A stretch of DNA of 50,001 nucleotides from Massiliimicrobium timonense (GTDB taxonomy: Bacteria > Bacillota_I > Bacilli_A > Erysipelotrichales > Coprobacillaceae): contig NZ_NFLJ01000021.1 in NCBI RefSeq assembly GCF_002160865.1, forward strand, positions 1 to 50,001, read 5' to 3'. How positions within the stretch are numbered: the stretch's first letter is position 1; each line of letters opens with the position of its first letter. A program made the translations under genes and the position numbers. The notes beneath the pieces are model-generated. The model saw nothing but the letters and a program-made list of their open reading frames with translations. It ran no database searches and was not told the origin of the DNA. This document shows positions 16,567 to 26,900 of the stretch, piece by piece.

Positions 16567-18237
16567 ATGTTAACAGATGTAGAAATTGCACAAAGTGCAG
16601 TAATGGAACCAATTCAAGAAATTGCGAAAAAAGTAGGATTGAATGAAGATGATTTAGAGCTTTATGGAAAATATAAAGCAAAAATTTCTTTAGAAGCTAT
16701 TAATCAGCTTCAATCAAAAGATAATGGCAAATTAATTTTAGTTACAGCCATTAACCCAACTCCTGCCGGAGAAGGAAAAACAACGACAATGATTGGTTTA
16801 TCTCAAGCTTTAAATAAGTTAGGGAAAAAATCAGTTGTCGCTATGCGTGAACCAAGTCTAGGACCATGTTTTGGTATTAAAGGTGGAGCTGCTGGTGGTG
16901 GCTATGCGCAAGTGGTGCCAATGGAAGACATTAATTTGCATTTTACAGGTGATATTCATGCGATTACCACAGCGAATAACTTGATTGCAGCTATGCTGGA
17001 TAATTCAATTCAACAAGGCAATCCGTTAGATATTGATACACGTCAGATTGTCTGGAAACGTTGTGTCGATTTAAATGACCGTGCTTTAAGACATATCGTT
17101 GTAGGATTAGGTGGTAAAGTCAATGGTGTGCCTCGAGAAGATGGTTTTGATATTTCAGTGGCAAGTGAAGTCATGGCTATTTTATGTCTGGCAACATCTT
17201 TAGAAGATTTAAAACAACGTGCAGGACGTATGATTGTGGCTTATAATCATGCTGGTGAACCAGTGACTGTGGATGATATTCAGGCCACTGGTGCTGTCAC
17301 ATTATTATTGAAAGATGCGATTAAACCTAATTTAGTACAAACTTTGGATCATACACCGGTTTTTGTTCATGGAGGACCATTTGCCAATATCGCTCATGGA
17401 TGTAACTCTGTCATGGCAACCACTTTAGCAATGAAATTAGGTGATTATGCGATTACAGAAGCAGGATTTGGAGCTGATTTAGGGGCTGAAAAGTTCTTAG
17501 ATATTAAATGTCGTCAAGCTGGATTAAAACCTGATGCAGTTGTGATTGTGGCAACTGTACGTGCTTTAAAAATGCATGGTGGTGTTGCGAAAAAGGATTT
17601 AGGAGAAGAAAATTTAGAAGCTTTACGTAAAGGAATTGAAAACTTAGAAAAACATATTGAAAATATTCATAAATATCATTTACCTAGTGTTGTGGCTATT
17701 AATGCTTTTCCAACAGACACAGAAGCTGAACTTCAGTTGTTGAAGGATATTTGTTTACAAAAAGGTGTTGATGTCGCTATCAGTGAAGTTTGGGCAAAGG
17801 GAGCTGATGGGGGTATTGAATTAGCTGAAAAATTGTTAGATGTTTTAGATACACAGGCAGCTGATTTTGAGCCTTTATATGATTTGGATTTATCTATTGA
17901 AGAAAAAATCAAAGTCATTGCCAGAGAAATCTATGGTGCTAATGATGTGACCTTCACAAAGAAAGTCATCAATAAAATGAAGAAATATGAAGCACAAGGA
18001 TTAGGAAAGTTACCAATCTGTATTGCAAAAACACAATATTCACTTTCTGATGATCCAACTTTACTTGGTCGTCCAAGTGGATTTGTAGTTAAAATCAATG
18101 ATTTGATTCCTAACACAGGAGCAGGTTTTTTAGTTGCGATTAGTGGTGATATTATGCGTATGCCGGGATTACCTAAACAACCTGCAGCAGTGAATATGGA
18201 TATAGATGAAGATGGAAAAATTGTGGGATTATTTTAA
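16567..18237 (+). CDS. fhs: Formate-tetrahydrofolate ligase
   Basis: 556 residues, the normal length. It makes 10-formyl-THF from formate, THF and ATP, the one-carbon donor used by PurN and PurH in this same operon. P-loop [10 protein letters not shown] lies near 65-75, with conserved [22 protein letters not shown] (written here in part: [10 protein letters not shown]) and [10 protein letters not shown] after it. The frame stays open upstream to a GTG at 16525, but AAAGGG (16553-16558) fits the ATG at 16567. It is the first gene behind the ZTP riboswitch; purE starts 16 bp after its stop. Confidence 0.96.
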   Translation: MLTDVEIAQSAVMEPIQEIAKKVGLNEDDLELYGKYKAKISLEAINQLQSKDNGKLILVTAINPTPAGEGKTTTMIGLSQALNKLGKKSVVAMREPSLGPCFGIKGGAAGGGYAQVVPMEDINLHFTGDIHAITTANNLIAAMLDNSIQQGNPLDIDTRQIVWKRCVDLNDRALRHIVVGLGGKVNGVPREDGFDISVASEVMAILCLATSLEDLKQRAGRMIVAYNHAGEPVTVDDIQATGAVTLLLKDAIKPNLVQTLDHTPVFVHGGPFANIAHGCNSVMATTLAMKLGDYAITEAGFGADLGAEKFLDIKCRQAGLKPDAVVIVATVRALKMHGGVAKKDLGEENLEALRKGIENLEKHIENIHKYHLPSVVAINAFPTDTEAELQLLKDICLQKGVDVAISEVWAKGADGGIELAEKLLDVLDTQAADFEPLYDLDLSIEEKIKVIAREIYGANDVTFTKKVINKMKKYEAQGLGKLPICIAKTQYSLSDDPTLLGRPSGFVVKINDLIPNTGAGFLVAISGDIMRMPGLPKQPAAVNMDIDEDGKIVGLF

Positions 18238-18253
18238 GGAAAGGAATGAAACA

Positions 18254-18742
18254 ATGAAAGTTGCAGTGATTATGGGTTCAACAAGTGATTTACCTAAAGT
18301 TGAACCAGCGATTCAGATTTTAAAAGATTATGGTGTCGATGTACAGGTGAGATGTTTATCTGCTCATCGTGCACATGCAGGATTAAGTGCCTTTATGGAA
18401 GAAGTGAATACCAATGGTACAGAAGTGATTATTACAGCGGCTGGGATGGCCGCAGCCCTTCCAGGTGTTGTCGCTTCTCAAACCGTATTACCTGTCATTG
18501 GTGTTCCGCTAAGTGGGGCGACATTAGATGGTATGGATGCTTTATTATCAATTGTCCAGATGCCTTCTGGTATTCCCGTTGCGACAGTCGCTATTAATGG
18601 AAGTAAAAATGCAGCTTATTTAGCTTTACAGATGATGGCTGTTCATCATGAACAATTAAAGGCAAAATTATTAGCTTTCCGTCAGGACAATGAAAAACAG
18701 GCAATGAAAGCAAATCAGGAAATTATGGAAAAATATCAATAA
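18254..18742 (+). CDS. purE: PurE, AIR carboxylase / N5-CAIR mutase, divergent active-site loops
   Basis: 162 residues. GSTSDLPKVEPA at the N-terminus, SAHR (about 39-42) and LLSIVQMPSGIPVATVAI identify PurE. No purK lies in the operon, so the protein may use CO2 directly or depend on a purK elsewhere. Two positions differ from the usual pattern: SAHR is followed by AHAG instead of T-P, and the loop normally read AAHLPG is AAALPG. Both border the active site. The in-frame upstream start at 18206 lies inside fhs and is rejected in favour of the ATG at 18254. Confidence 0.9.
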   Translation: MKVAVIMGSTSDLPKVEPAIQILKDYGVDVQVRCLSAHRAHAGLSAFMEEVNTNGTEVIITAAGMAAALPGVVASQTVLPVIGVPLSGATLDGMDALLSIVQMPSGIPVATVAINGSKNAAYLALQMMAVHHEQLKAKLLAFRQDNEKQAMKANQEIMEKYQ

Positions 18743-18760
18743 ATAAAGGAGAATCAAACA

Positions 18761-19465
18761 ATGGCAAAATTATTATATGAAGGAAAAGCAAAACAAGTTT
18801 ATGAAACAGAAAATCCAAATGAATACATTATTCATTATAAAGATGATGCAACAGCTGGTAACGGAGTGAAACATGATCAGTTTGAAGGAAAAGGTGTTTT
18901 AAACAATACAATTTCTTGTATTATCTTTGATATGTTAGAAGAAGCAGGAATCAAAACACATATGATTGAAAAAATCAATGAAAGAGATATTCGTGTGAAA
19001 AAAGTAGAAATCTTCCCATTGGAAGTTATTATTAGAAATATTACAACAGGATCATTCTGTAAAAGATTAGGGGCTAAAGAAGGTATTGTTTTAGATGAAC
19101 CAATATTCGAATTAAGTTATAAAAATGATGATTATGGTGATCCATTGATTAATGATGATCATGCAGTCGCATTAGGACTTGCGACTCGTGAAGAATTAAA
19201 ATATATTCGTGAAACAACATTAAAGATTAATGAATTATTAAAAGCATTTTTCTTGAAATTAAATTTAAAATTGGTTGATTTTAAAATTGAATTTGGAAAA
19301 ACAGAAGATGGTCAAATCTTATTAGCTGATGAAATTTCACCTGATTCTTGTCGTTTATGGGATGTGGATACAAATCAAAAATATGATAAAGATGTCTTTA
19401 GACAAGATATTGGAGATTTAATTGAAACTTATAAAGCAGTACTAGCAAGAATGGAAAATAAATAA
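18761..19465 (+). CDS. purC: SAICAR synthetase
   Basis: 234 residues, normal length. Joins CAIR and aspartate using ATP. The start KLLYEGKAKQVYET, then KDDATAGNG, and VEIFPLEVIIRNITTGSF and DEISPDSCRLWD are the PurC signatures. AAAGGAG precedes the ATG. It sits between purE and purM; in many Firmicutes purF would follow here but is absent. Confidence 0.97.
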   Translation: MAKLLYEGKAKQVYETENPNEYIIHYKDDATAGNGVKHDQFEGKGVLNNTISCIIFDMLEEAGIKTHMIEKINERDIRVKKVEIFPLEVIIRNITTGSFCKRLGAKEGIVLDEPIFELSYKNDDYGDPLINDDHAVALGLATREELKYIRETTLKINELLKAFFLKLNLKLVDFKIEFGKTEDGQILLADEISPDSCRLWDVDTNQKYDKDVFRQDIGDLIETYKAVLARMENK

Positions 19466-19476
19466 GGAGTATAAAT

Positions 19477-20502
19477 ATGGATTATAAAAAAGCGGGTGTA
19501 GATATTGAAGCTGGGTATCAATCAGTGGAATTGATGAAGGAACATGTCAAAGCGACAATGCGTCCAGAAGTGCTTGGAGGATTAGGTGGTTTTGCCGGTG
19601 CCTTTGATTTAAGTGCTATTAAAAATATGGAAGACCCTGTCTTGTTGTCAGGAACTGATGGTTGTGGAACAAAGGTCAAATTAGCTTTTATCTTAGATAA
19701 ACATGATACGATTGGGATTGATGCAGTCGCTATGTGTGTTAATGATATTGCATGTAGTGGAGGAGAACCTTTATTTTTCCTGGATTATATTGCTTGTGGA
19801 AAGAACTATCCTGAAAAAATTGCGACGATTGTTAAAGGGGTGGCTGAAGGATGTATTCAGTCTGAGTGTGCATTAGTTGGTGGTGAAACAGCTGAACATC
19901 CGGGATTAATGCCAGAAAATGATTATGATTTAGCTGGTTTTGCAGTCGGTGTCGTGGATAAAAAAGATATTATTGATGGTTCAACAATTGAAGCAGGCGA
20001 TGTTTTGATTGGTATCGCTTCAAGTGGTGTTCATAGTAATGGTTTTTCTCTTGTCAGAAAAGTTTTTGAGATGAGTGAAGCATCTTTAAATACATATTAT
20101 GATGAATTAAAGGGAACATTGGGTGAAGTCTTATTAACACCAACAAGAATTTATGTCAAAGCTTTAAAGAATATCAAAAATGCAGGTGTGAAGATTAAAG
20201 GATGTTCTCATATTACTGGTGGCGGATTTTATGAAAATGTACCAAGAATGTTACCAGAAAATGCTTTGGCTGTCATTGAAAAGAACAGTTATCCAATCCC
20301 ACCAATCTTTGATTTGATTCAAAAACAAGGACAGATTGAAGAACAGATGATGTATAATACTTTCAATATGGGTCTTGGTATGGTCATTGCAGTGAATAAA
20401 GAAGATGTTGATACAGTTTTAAAAGCGATTGAAGCTTCTGGTGATCATAGTTATGTTGTGGGACATATTGAAGCAGGTCAAAAAGGAGTTCAATTATGTT
20501 AA
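19477..20502 (+). CDS. purM: AIR synthetase (FGAM cyclo-ligase)
   Basis: 341 residues, normal length. ATP-dependent ring closure of FGAM to AIR. It shows GTDGCGTKVKLAF, the aspartate-rich AMCVNDIACSGGEPLFFLDY and GGETAEHPGLM, followed by the AIRS C-terminal domain with HITGGGFYENVPR. Its end overlaps purN by 7 bases, indicating translational coupling. Confidence 0.97.
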   Translation: MDYKKAGVDIEAGYQSVELMKEHVKATMRPEVLGGLGGFAGAFDLSAIKNMEDPVLLSGTDGCGTKVKLAFILDKHDTIGIDAVAMCVNDIACSGGEPLFFLDYIACGKNYPEKIATIVKGVAEGCIQSECALVGGETAEHPGLMPENDYDLAGFAVGVVDKKDIIDGSTIEAGDVLIGIASSGVHSNGFSLVRKVFEMSEASLNTYYDELKGTLGEVLLTPTRIYVKALKNIKNAGVKIKGCSHITGGGFYENVPRMLPENALAVIEKNSYPIPPIFDLIQKQGQIEEQMMYNTFNMGLGMVIAVNKEDVDTVLKAIEASGDHSYVVGHIEAGQKGVQLC

Positions 20503-21089
20503 AGATTGCTGTGATGATTTCTGGGGGCGGAACAGATTTACAGTCAATTATAGATGCCTGTCAGGCAGGAAAAATCAATGGACAGATTGAACTTGTCGTT
20601 TCTAATCGTCAAAAGGCATATGGCTTAGAGCGTGCTCAAAAAGCAGGAATTGAAACAGCTGTTGTCAAAAAGAATGATGCATTGATTGTTTCCATGTTCA
20701 AGGAAAGACAGATTGATTTGGTTGTTTTAGCTGGTTATTTAGCCATTTTAACAGATGAACTGATTGATGCTTATCCAAATCAGATTATCAATATTCATCC
20801 TTCATTGATTCCTTCTTTTTGTGGAGCTGGGATGTACGGGATGCATGTTCATGAGGCTGTGTTGAATAGAGGTGTCAAAGTCAGTGGGGCAACTGTTCAT
20901 TTTGTCAGCCGTGAAATTGATGGTGGACCGATTATTAAACAGGTGGCTTGTGATATTTCTGATTTAGATAAAGCTGAGGATATTCAGGCAAGAGTCTTAG
21001 AGATTGAACATCAAATTTTACCTGAAGTTGTAGGATTATATTGTGATGGAAGAATACAAATTGAAAATGGAAGGGTAAAGGTGATTTAA
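20496..21089 (+). CDS. purN: GAR transformylase, 10-formyl-THF dependent
   Basis: 197 residues. Transfers formyl from 10-formyl-THF to glycinamide ribonucleotide. The catalytic N-I-H-P of INIHPSLIPSFCG and the downstream G-x-T-VHFVSREIDGGPI loop with catalytic aspartate are intact. The phosphate loop reads SGGGTDLQS where SGxGSN is usual, a conservative change. It overlaps purM, and its stop is directly followed by the purH start. Confidence 0.95.
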   Translation: MLKIAVMISGGGTDLQSIIDACQAGKINGQIELVVSNRQKAYGLERAQKAGIETAVVKKNDALIVSMFKERQIDLVVLAGYLAILTDELIDAYPNQIINIHPSLIPSFCGAGMYGMHVHEAVLNRGVKVSGATVHFVSREIDGGPIIKQVACDISDLDKAEDIQARVLEIEHQILPEVVGLYCDGRIQIENGRVKVI

Positions 21090-22613
21090 ATGAAAAGAGC
21101 TTTGATTTCTGTAACGAATAAAGATGGTATTGTGGATTTTGCGAAAGGTTTGGTTGAATTAGGATTTGAAATTGTTTCAACAGGTGGAACAATGAAAGTC
21201 TTAGAAGATAATGGTGTCAGCTGTATTGCGATTGATGATGTGACTGGTTTTCCAGAAATGTTAGATGGGAGAGTGAAAACTTTACATCCTAAAGTTCATG
21301 GTGGATTGTTATTTAAAAGAGATAATCCTGAACATGTCAAAACAATTCAAGAACACAATATTCAACCGATTGACTTGGTTTGTGTGAATTTATATGAATT
21401 TGAAAAAGCTTTAAAAGCTGGTAAACCCATGGAAGATATGATTGAAAATATTGATATTGGTGGACCTTCTATGATTAGAAGTGCAGCTAAAAACTTTAAA
21501 GATGTTTTGATTGTCACTGATCCTCGTGATTATACAAAAGTTTTAGAAACGATTCAAAATCATCAAGATGATTATGATTTTAGATTACATTTAGCTTATA
21601 AAGCTTTTAGTACAACTGGAGCCTATGACGCCATGATTTCACGTTATTTTGCGGATGTATGCCATGATGAATTCCCAGATACTTTAAATATTTCTTTAAA
21701 GAAAGTGGAACATTTACGTTATGGGGAAAACTCTCAACAGGCTGCTAATAAATATGAAGACAGTTATGTTCAAAAATCATTATTGGATTATGAACAATTA
21801 CATGGTAAAGAAATATCTTTTAATAATGTGAATGATTTATATGGAGCTGTGGCTTTAGTGAGAGAATTTGGTGATCAGATTGTCACAGCGGCTATTAAAC
21901 ATTCTACACCTTGTGGAGTGGCTGTTGGAAAAACAGGTTATGATTCTTATATGAAAGCTTATGAAGCTGATCCACAATCTATCTTTGGTGGTATTGTGGC
22001 TGTGAACTATAAAATTGATAAACAAACAGCTGAGCAGATGCATAAGATTTTCTTAGAAATTGTAGCTGCACCTGATTTTGACGTGGATGCTTTGGAAGTT
22101 TTAAAGAAAAAGAAAAATTTACGTATCTTAAAGTTAAAGAATTTAGATGCCAGAGATGCCAAATATGATATTAAATATCTTGAAGGAAAAGTTTTGGTTC
22201 AAGAATTAAATACAAAGATGATTGATGAAATGAAAGTTGTCACTGAAGCAAAGCCTACACCAGAACAGCTAACAGATATGGAATTTGGTATGAAAGTCGT
22301 TAAATATGTCAAATCAAATGCCATCTGTATTGTGAAAAATGGTGTCACATTAGCGATTGGTGGTGGACAAACTTCACGTGTCTGGGCATTGGAAAATGCG
22401 ATTAGAAATAATCCAGATAAAGACTTTAAAGATTCTGTTCTTGCCAGTGATGCATTCTTCCCATTCAATGACTGTGTCGATGTCGCTGCTCAAGCTGGGG
22501 TAGGTGCCATTATCCAACCAGGTGGAAGTATCAGAGATCAGGATTCTATTGATTTATGTAATGAAAAGAATATTCCAATGGTCTTTAGTGGATATAGACA
22601 TTTTAGACATTAA
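21090..22613 (+). CDS. purH: AICAR transformylase / IMP cyclohydrolase
   Basis: 507 residues, bifunctional. The N-terminal MGS-like cyclohydrolase domain has STGGTMKVLEDNG and DGRVKTLHPKVHGG; the C-terminal transformylase has LRYGENS, KHSTPCGVAVG with the catalytic Lys-His pair, and ends FPFNDCVDVAAQAGV and IPMVFSGYRHFRH. Two usual patterns vary: NPHQ reads NSQQ, and KHxNPCG reads KHSTPCG. These are noted as divergence, not inactivation. It ends the first block of the operon; a hairpin and 69 bp separate it from purD. Confidence 0.94.
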   Translation: MKRALISVTNKDGIVDFAKGLVELGFEIVSTGGTMKVLEDNGVSCIAIDDVTGFPEMLDGRVKTLHPKVHGGLLFKRDNPEHVKTIQEHNIQPIDLVCVNLYEFEKALKAGKPMEDMIENIDIGGPSMIRSAAKNFKDVLIVTDPRDYTKVLETIQNHQDDYDFRLHLAYKAFSTTGAYDAMISRYFADVCHDEFPDTLNISLKKVEHLRYGENSQQAANKYEDSYVQKSLLDYEQLHGKEISFNNVNDLYGAVALVREFGDQIVTAAIKHSTPCGVAVGKTGYDSYMKAYEADPQSIFGGIVAVNYKIDKQTAEQMHKIFLEIVAAPDFDVDALEVLKKKKNLRILKLKNLDARDAKYDIKYLEGKVLVQELNTKMIDEMKVVTEAKPTPEQLTDMEFGMKVVKYVKSNAICIVKNGVTLAIGGGQTSRVWALENAIRNNPDKDFKDSVLASDAFFPFNDCVDVAAQAGVGAIIQPGGSIRDQDSIDLCNEKNIPMVFSGYRHFRH

Positions 22614-22620
22614 TATCATC

Positions 22621-22644
22621 AGGCATATCTATTATGATATGCCT
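22621..22644 (+). repeat. Hairpin between purH and purD without a T run
   Basis: AGGCATATC (22621-22629) and GATATGCCT (22636-22644) are a perfect 9-bp inverted repeat with a 6-base loop. No T run follows, so it is a poor intrinsic terminator. A TATAAT at 22655-22660 could be a -10 for an internal promoter. Possible roles are mRNA protection or processing. Confidence 0.55.
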
Positions 22645-22682
22645 CCTATAAGTTTATAATGAAATCATCAAAGGAGATATAT

Positions 22683-23939
22683 ATGAAAGTATTAGTGATT
22701 GGGAGTGGTGGTCGTGAACATGCGATTGCCTATGCTTTATCAAAAAGTCCTCGTGTCAGTGAGATTCATGCGATACCCGGTAATCCAGGTATTGCTAAAA
22801 TTGGAACTTGTCATTCAGGAAGTGTTGAAGATTTAGATGGTATTTTAAAGTTTGTTGAAGACTATGGAATTGATTTGACAGTGATTGGACCTGAAGTGCC
22901 TTTGTGTATGGGATTGGCTGATTTATTGGAAAGTCATGGTCATAAGGTTTTTGGTCCAACAAAGCAAGCAGCAACATTAGAAGGAAGTAAAGCTTTTTCC
23001 AAAGATTTTATGAAAAGACATCATATTCCTACAGCAGCGTATCAGGAAGTCAATTCTTATCAAGAAGCTATCCAAGCTTTAAATCAATTTGATTATCCGG
23101 TTGTTGTGAAAGCTGATGGTTTAGCGGCAGGGAAAGGTGTTATCATTTGTGAAGATGAAGCGACAGCCAAACAGGCCTTAAAAGAGATGATGGTTGATGG
23201 TGCTTTAGATGGTGCTGGGTCAAAGGTTGTCTTAGAAGAATTTTTAACAGGTTTTGAATGTTCATTACTTTGCTTTACAGATGGTGAAACTATTGTTCCA
23301 ATGGTGAGTGCTAAAGATCATAAACAGATCTATGATGGAAATAAAGGCCCTAATACAGGAGGTATGGGAACTGTATCACCTAATCCTTTCTTACCAGAAG
23401 GTATGGATGAAGTTTTCCAGAAAGATATTTTAGAACCATTTATGGCTGGATTAAAAGCTGATCATATGGATTATCGTGGAGTTGTTTTTATTGGGTTAAT
23501 GATTGAAAACAAGCAACCAAAAGTGCTGGAATTTAATGTGCGTTTTGGTGATCCAGAAACACAATCCATCTTATTAAGATTAGATACAGATTTATTTGAT
23601 ATTATGTATGCTGTGAGTACAAAAACATTAAAAGATGTAAAAGTAAAATGGAAAGATGAACAGGTGGCTTGTCTTGTTCTAGCAAGTGCTGGATATCCTG
23701 GAAGTTATGAAAAAGGTAAAGTCATTACAGGTCTTGATCAGCTTGATGATGATATGATTGTCTTCCATGCAGGAACAGCTGTAAATGACAAGGGGGAACT
23801 TGTGACAAATGGTGGACGTGTATTAAATATTTGTGCTTTAGGTCAAACATTGGAAGAAACAAGACAAAAGGTTTATCAAGCTGCCACAATCATTGATTTT
23901 GATGGTAAATATTATCGTAAAGATATTGGATTAAATTGA
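22683..23939 (+). CDS. purD: GAR synthetase
   Basis: 418 residues, ATP-grasp ligase joining phosphoribosylamine and glycine. It begins MKVLVIGSGGREHA; DGLAAGKGVI is the nucleotide loop, and NTGGMGTVSP with LEFNVRFGDPETQ gives the metal- and substrate-binding residues. AAAGGAG is 8 nt before the ATG at 22683; an earlier in-frame ATG at 22659 precedes that ribosome binding site and is rejected. Confidence 0.96.
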   Translation: MKVLVIGSGGREHAIAYALSKSPRVSEIHAIPGNPGIAKIGTCHSGSVEDLDGILKFVEDYGIDLTVIGPEVPLCMGLADLLESHGHKVFGPTKQAATLEGSKAFSKDFMKRHHIPTAAYQEVNSYQEAIQALNQFDYPVVVKADGLAAGKGVIICEDEATAKQALKEMMVDGALDGAGSKVVLEEFLTGFECSLLCFTDGETIVPMVSAKDHKQIYDGNKGPNTGGMGTVSPNPFLPEGMDEVFQKDILEPFMAGLKADHMDYRGVVFIGLMIENKQPKVLEFNVRFGDPETQSILLRLDTDLFDIMYAVSTKTLKDVKVKWKDEQVACLVLASAGYPGSYEKGKVITGLDQLDDDMIVFHAGTAVNDKGELVTNGGRVLNICALGQTLEETRQKVYQAATIIDFDGKYYRKDIGLN

Positions 23940-23948
23940 GGTGAAAAG

Positions 23949-26900
23949 ATGAGTAAAGTCTATCGTGTATATGTTGAAAAGAAAAAAGCTTATGGGGTGG
24001 AAGCTAATGAGCTATTAAATAATATTCAAACCCAATTAAAGATGTCAAATGTGACAGCTGCCAGTGTTGTTAATCGTTATGATTTACAAGGTGTGAGTGA
24101 AGATGTCTTGAAACAGGGAATTCCAACGATTTTAAGTGAACCAATGGTTGATGATGTTTATTTAGAAGATTATCCTGTTGATAGTGATGCAAAAGTATTT
24201 GCGATTGAATTTCTACCTGGTCAATATGATCAAAGAGCAGATGCCTGTGAACAATGTTTCCAAGTTTTAACAGGTGAGAAAAATGTGAAAGTCAAATGTG
24301 CAAAACTTATTGTTTTACAAGGAAACCTCACTGATCAGGATATTGAACGTATTCAAAAGTATTTAATTAATCCAGTGGATCAACGTCTAGCTTCATTGGA
24401 TAAACCAGAACATTTGAATGATGAAGATGTGCATATTGATCCTGTACCTGTTATTGATGGATTTATAGATATGAGTGATGATGAGTTAAAGGCATTCATT
24501 CAAGATAATGGAATGGCGATGAATGAGGATGATTTGAAAGTTACTCAAGATTATTTTAAGAATGAAGAAAAACGTAATCCTACAGAAACAGAATTAAAAG
24601 TATTGGATACTTATTGGTCTGATCATTGTCGACATACAACGTTTGCGACTATTATTACAGATTTAGATATTGAAAATGGAGCTTTTAAAGAAATTTTAGA
24701 AAAAGATGTTGAAAATTATAAAACATCACGTCATCTAGTATATGGTGTCAATACTAATCGACCATTGACTTTAATGGATTTAGCAACCATTTCAATGAAA
24801 GAGTTAAGAAAAACAGGTTATTTAGATGATATGGAAGTATCAAAAGAAATCAATGCCTGTTCCGTAGAATTAACTGTTCATACCAGTGATGGTGATGAAG
24901 ACTGGTTATTGATGTTTAAAAATGAAACACATAACCATCCTACAGAAATTGAACCATTTGGAGGAGCAGCGACTTGTTTAGGTGGAGCGATTCGTGATCC
25001 ACTTTCAGGACGTGCCTATGTTTATCAGTCTATGCGTATTACAGGTGCTGGTGATCCAAGACAACCATTGGATGAAACCATGAAAGGAAAACTGCCTCAA
25101 CGTAAAATTTGTCAGGAAGCAGCTCATGGATTTTCAAGTTATGGAAATCAGATCGGTTTAACAACAGGTTTTGTTCATGAAGTCTATGATGATGGATTCC
25201 TTGCAAAACGTATGGAACTTGGCGCTGTGGTAGCCGCCGCTCCAAAAGATCAGGTCAAACGTTTAGAACCATTAAAAGGACATATTGTTTTATTGATTGG
25301 TGGACGTACTGGTCGTGATGGTATTGGTGGAGCAACTGGTTCATCAAAATCTCATGAATTAAAAACAACAACGACAGCTGGAGCAGAAGTTCAAAAAGGA
25401 AATCCTGTTGAAGAAAGAAAAATTCAAAGATTATTTAGAAATCCAGAAGTTTCAAAACGTATCGTACGTTGTAATGACTTTGGTGCTGGTGGTGTCTGTG
25501 TCGCTGTCGGAGAACTGGCTGATGGACTAGATATCAATTTAGATGCTGTTTTGAAAAAATATGAAGGTTTAACAGGAACAGAATTAGCCATTTCAGAATC
25601 ACAGGAACGTATGGCGATTGTCATTGATCCAAGTGATGAAGCTTTTATTAAAGCAGCCTGTGATCAAGAAAATCTGGAAGTTGTCAAAGTCGCAACAGTG
25701 ACAGATCAAAATCGTTTAGTCATGACATATATGAATCAGACAGTTGTTGATTTAAGTCGTGATTTCTTAGATAAAAATGGAGCTTCACGTTATCAGAAAG
25801 TCCATGTTGATTTACCAGACTTTGTACATACACCATTTATGGTCAAACCACAACAATCTTTTGTGGAAACATCAAAAGAAGTGTTAAGTCGTTTATCTGT
25901 ATGTAGTCAAAAAGGTTTGATTGAAAGATTTGATTCATCAATTGGAAATGGAACTGTTTTATCACCATTTGGTGGAAAAACTTTAAGAACAGAAACAGAA
26001 GGTATGGCAGCCTTGATTCCTGTTTTAAATAAGGAAACAACAACATGTTCATTAATGAGTTATGGATATAATCCATTGATTTCTAAATGGTCACCATATC
26101 ATGGAGCTGTTTATGCGATTGTGGAATCAATTGCGAAAATTGTCGCAATGGGTGGAGATTATCATACAATTCGTTTCTCTTTCCAGGAATACTTTGAAAA
26201 ATTACTTGATATTCCAGCAAAATGGGGAAAACCATTTGCTGCATTATTGGGTGCTTATCGTGTACAATCTGAAATGAAATTACCTTCAATTGGGGGAAAA
26301 GATTCTATGTCTGGTTCATTTGAAGATATTCATGTCCCACCAACACTTGTATCCTTTGCGATTACAGGTAGCGAAGTAGAAGATGTGATGACACCAGAAA
26401 TAAAAGCTTCAGGACATACATTAGTCGAAGTGATGTTACCAAAAGATCAATATCATATTTATGATTTTGATGTTTTAAAAGCACAATATGATGGTATCAT
26501 GCAATTGATGAAAGAGAAAAAAGTATATAGTGCCTATACAGTGAAAGATGGTGGTGTCATTGAAGCTGTTTATAAAATGGCATTTGGAAATGCTGTAGGG
26601 GTTCAATTTGATAATGATTTAGAATTAGATTCATTGATTCAAAAAGATTATGGACATATTATCTTAGAAGTTGAAAATGATGAAGTCGTGACATTACCAC
26701 ATACAAGAATCATTGGACATACAATAAAAGATTCTGTTATGATATATCATGATGAAACTTTATCATTAGATGAAGCTTATCAAGTCTATGAATCTGTTTT
26801 AGATGATGTTTATCCAACAACAGAAAAAGCACCAACAAGTGATATGATTGTGAAAGATTGTCATCAAAGAAGTGAATTAAAAGCCAAACAAACATATGAT

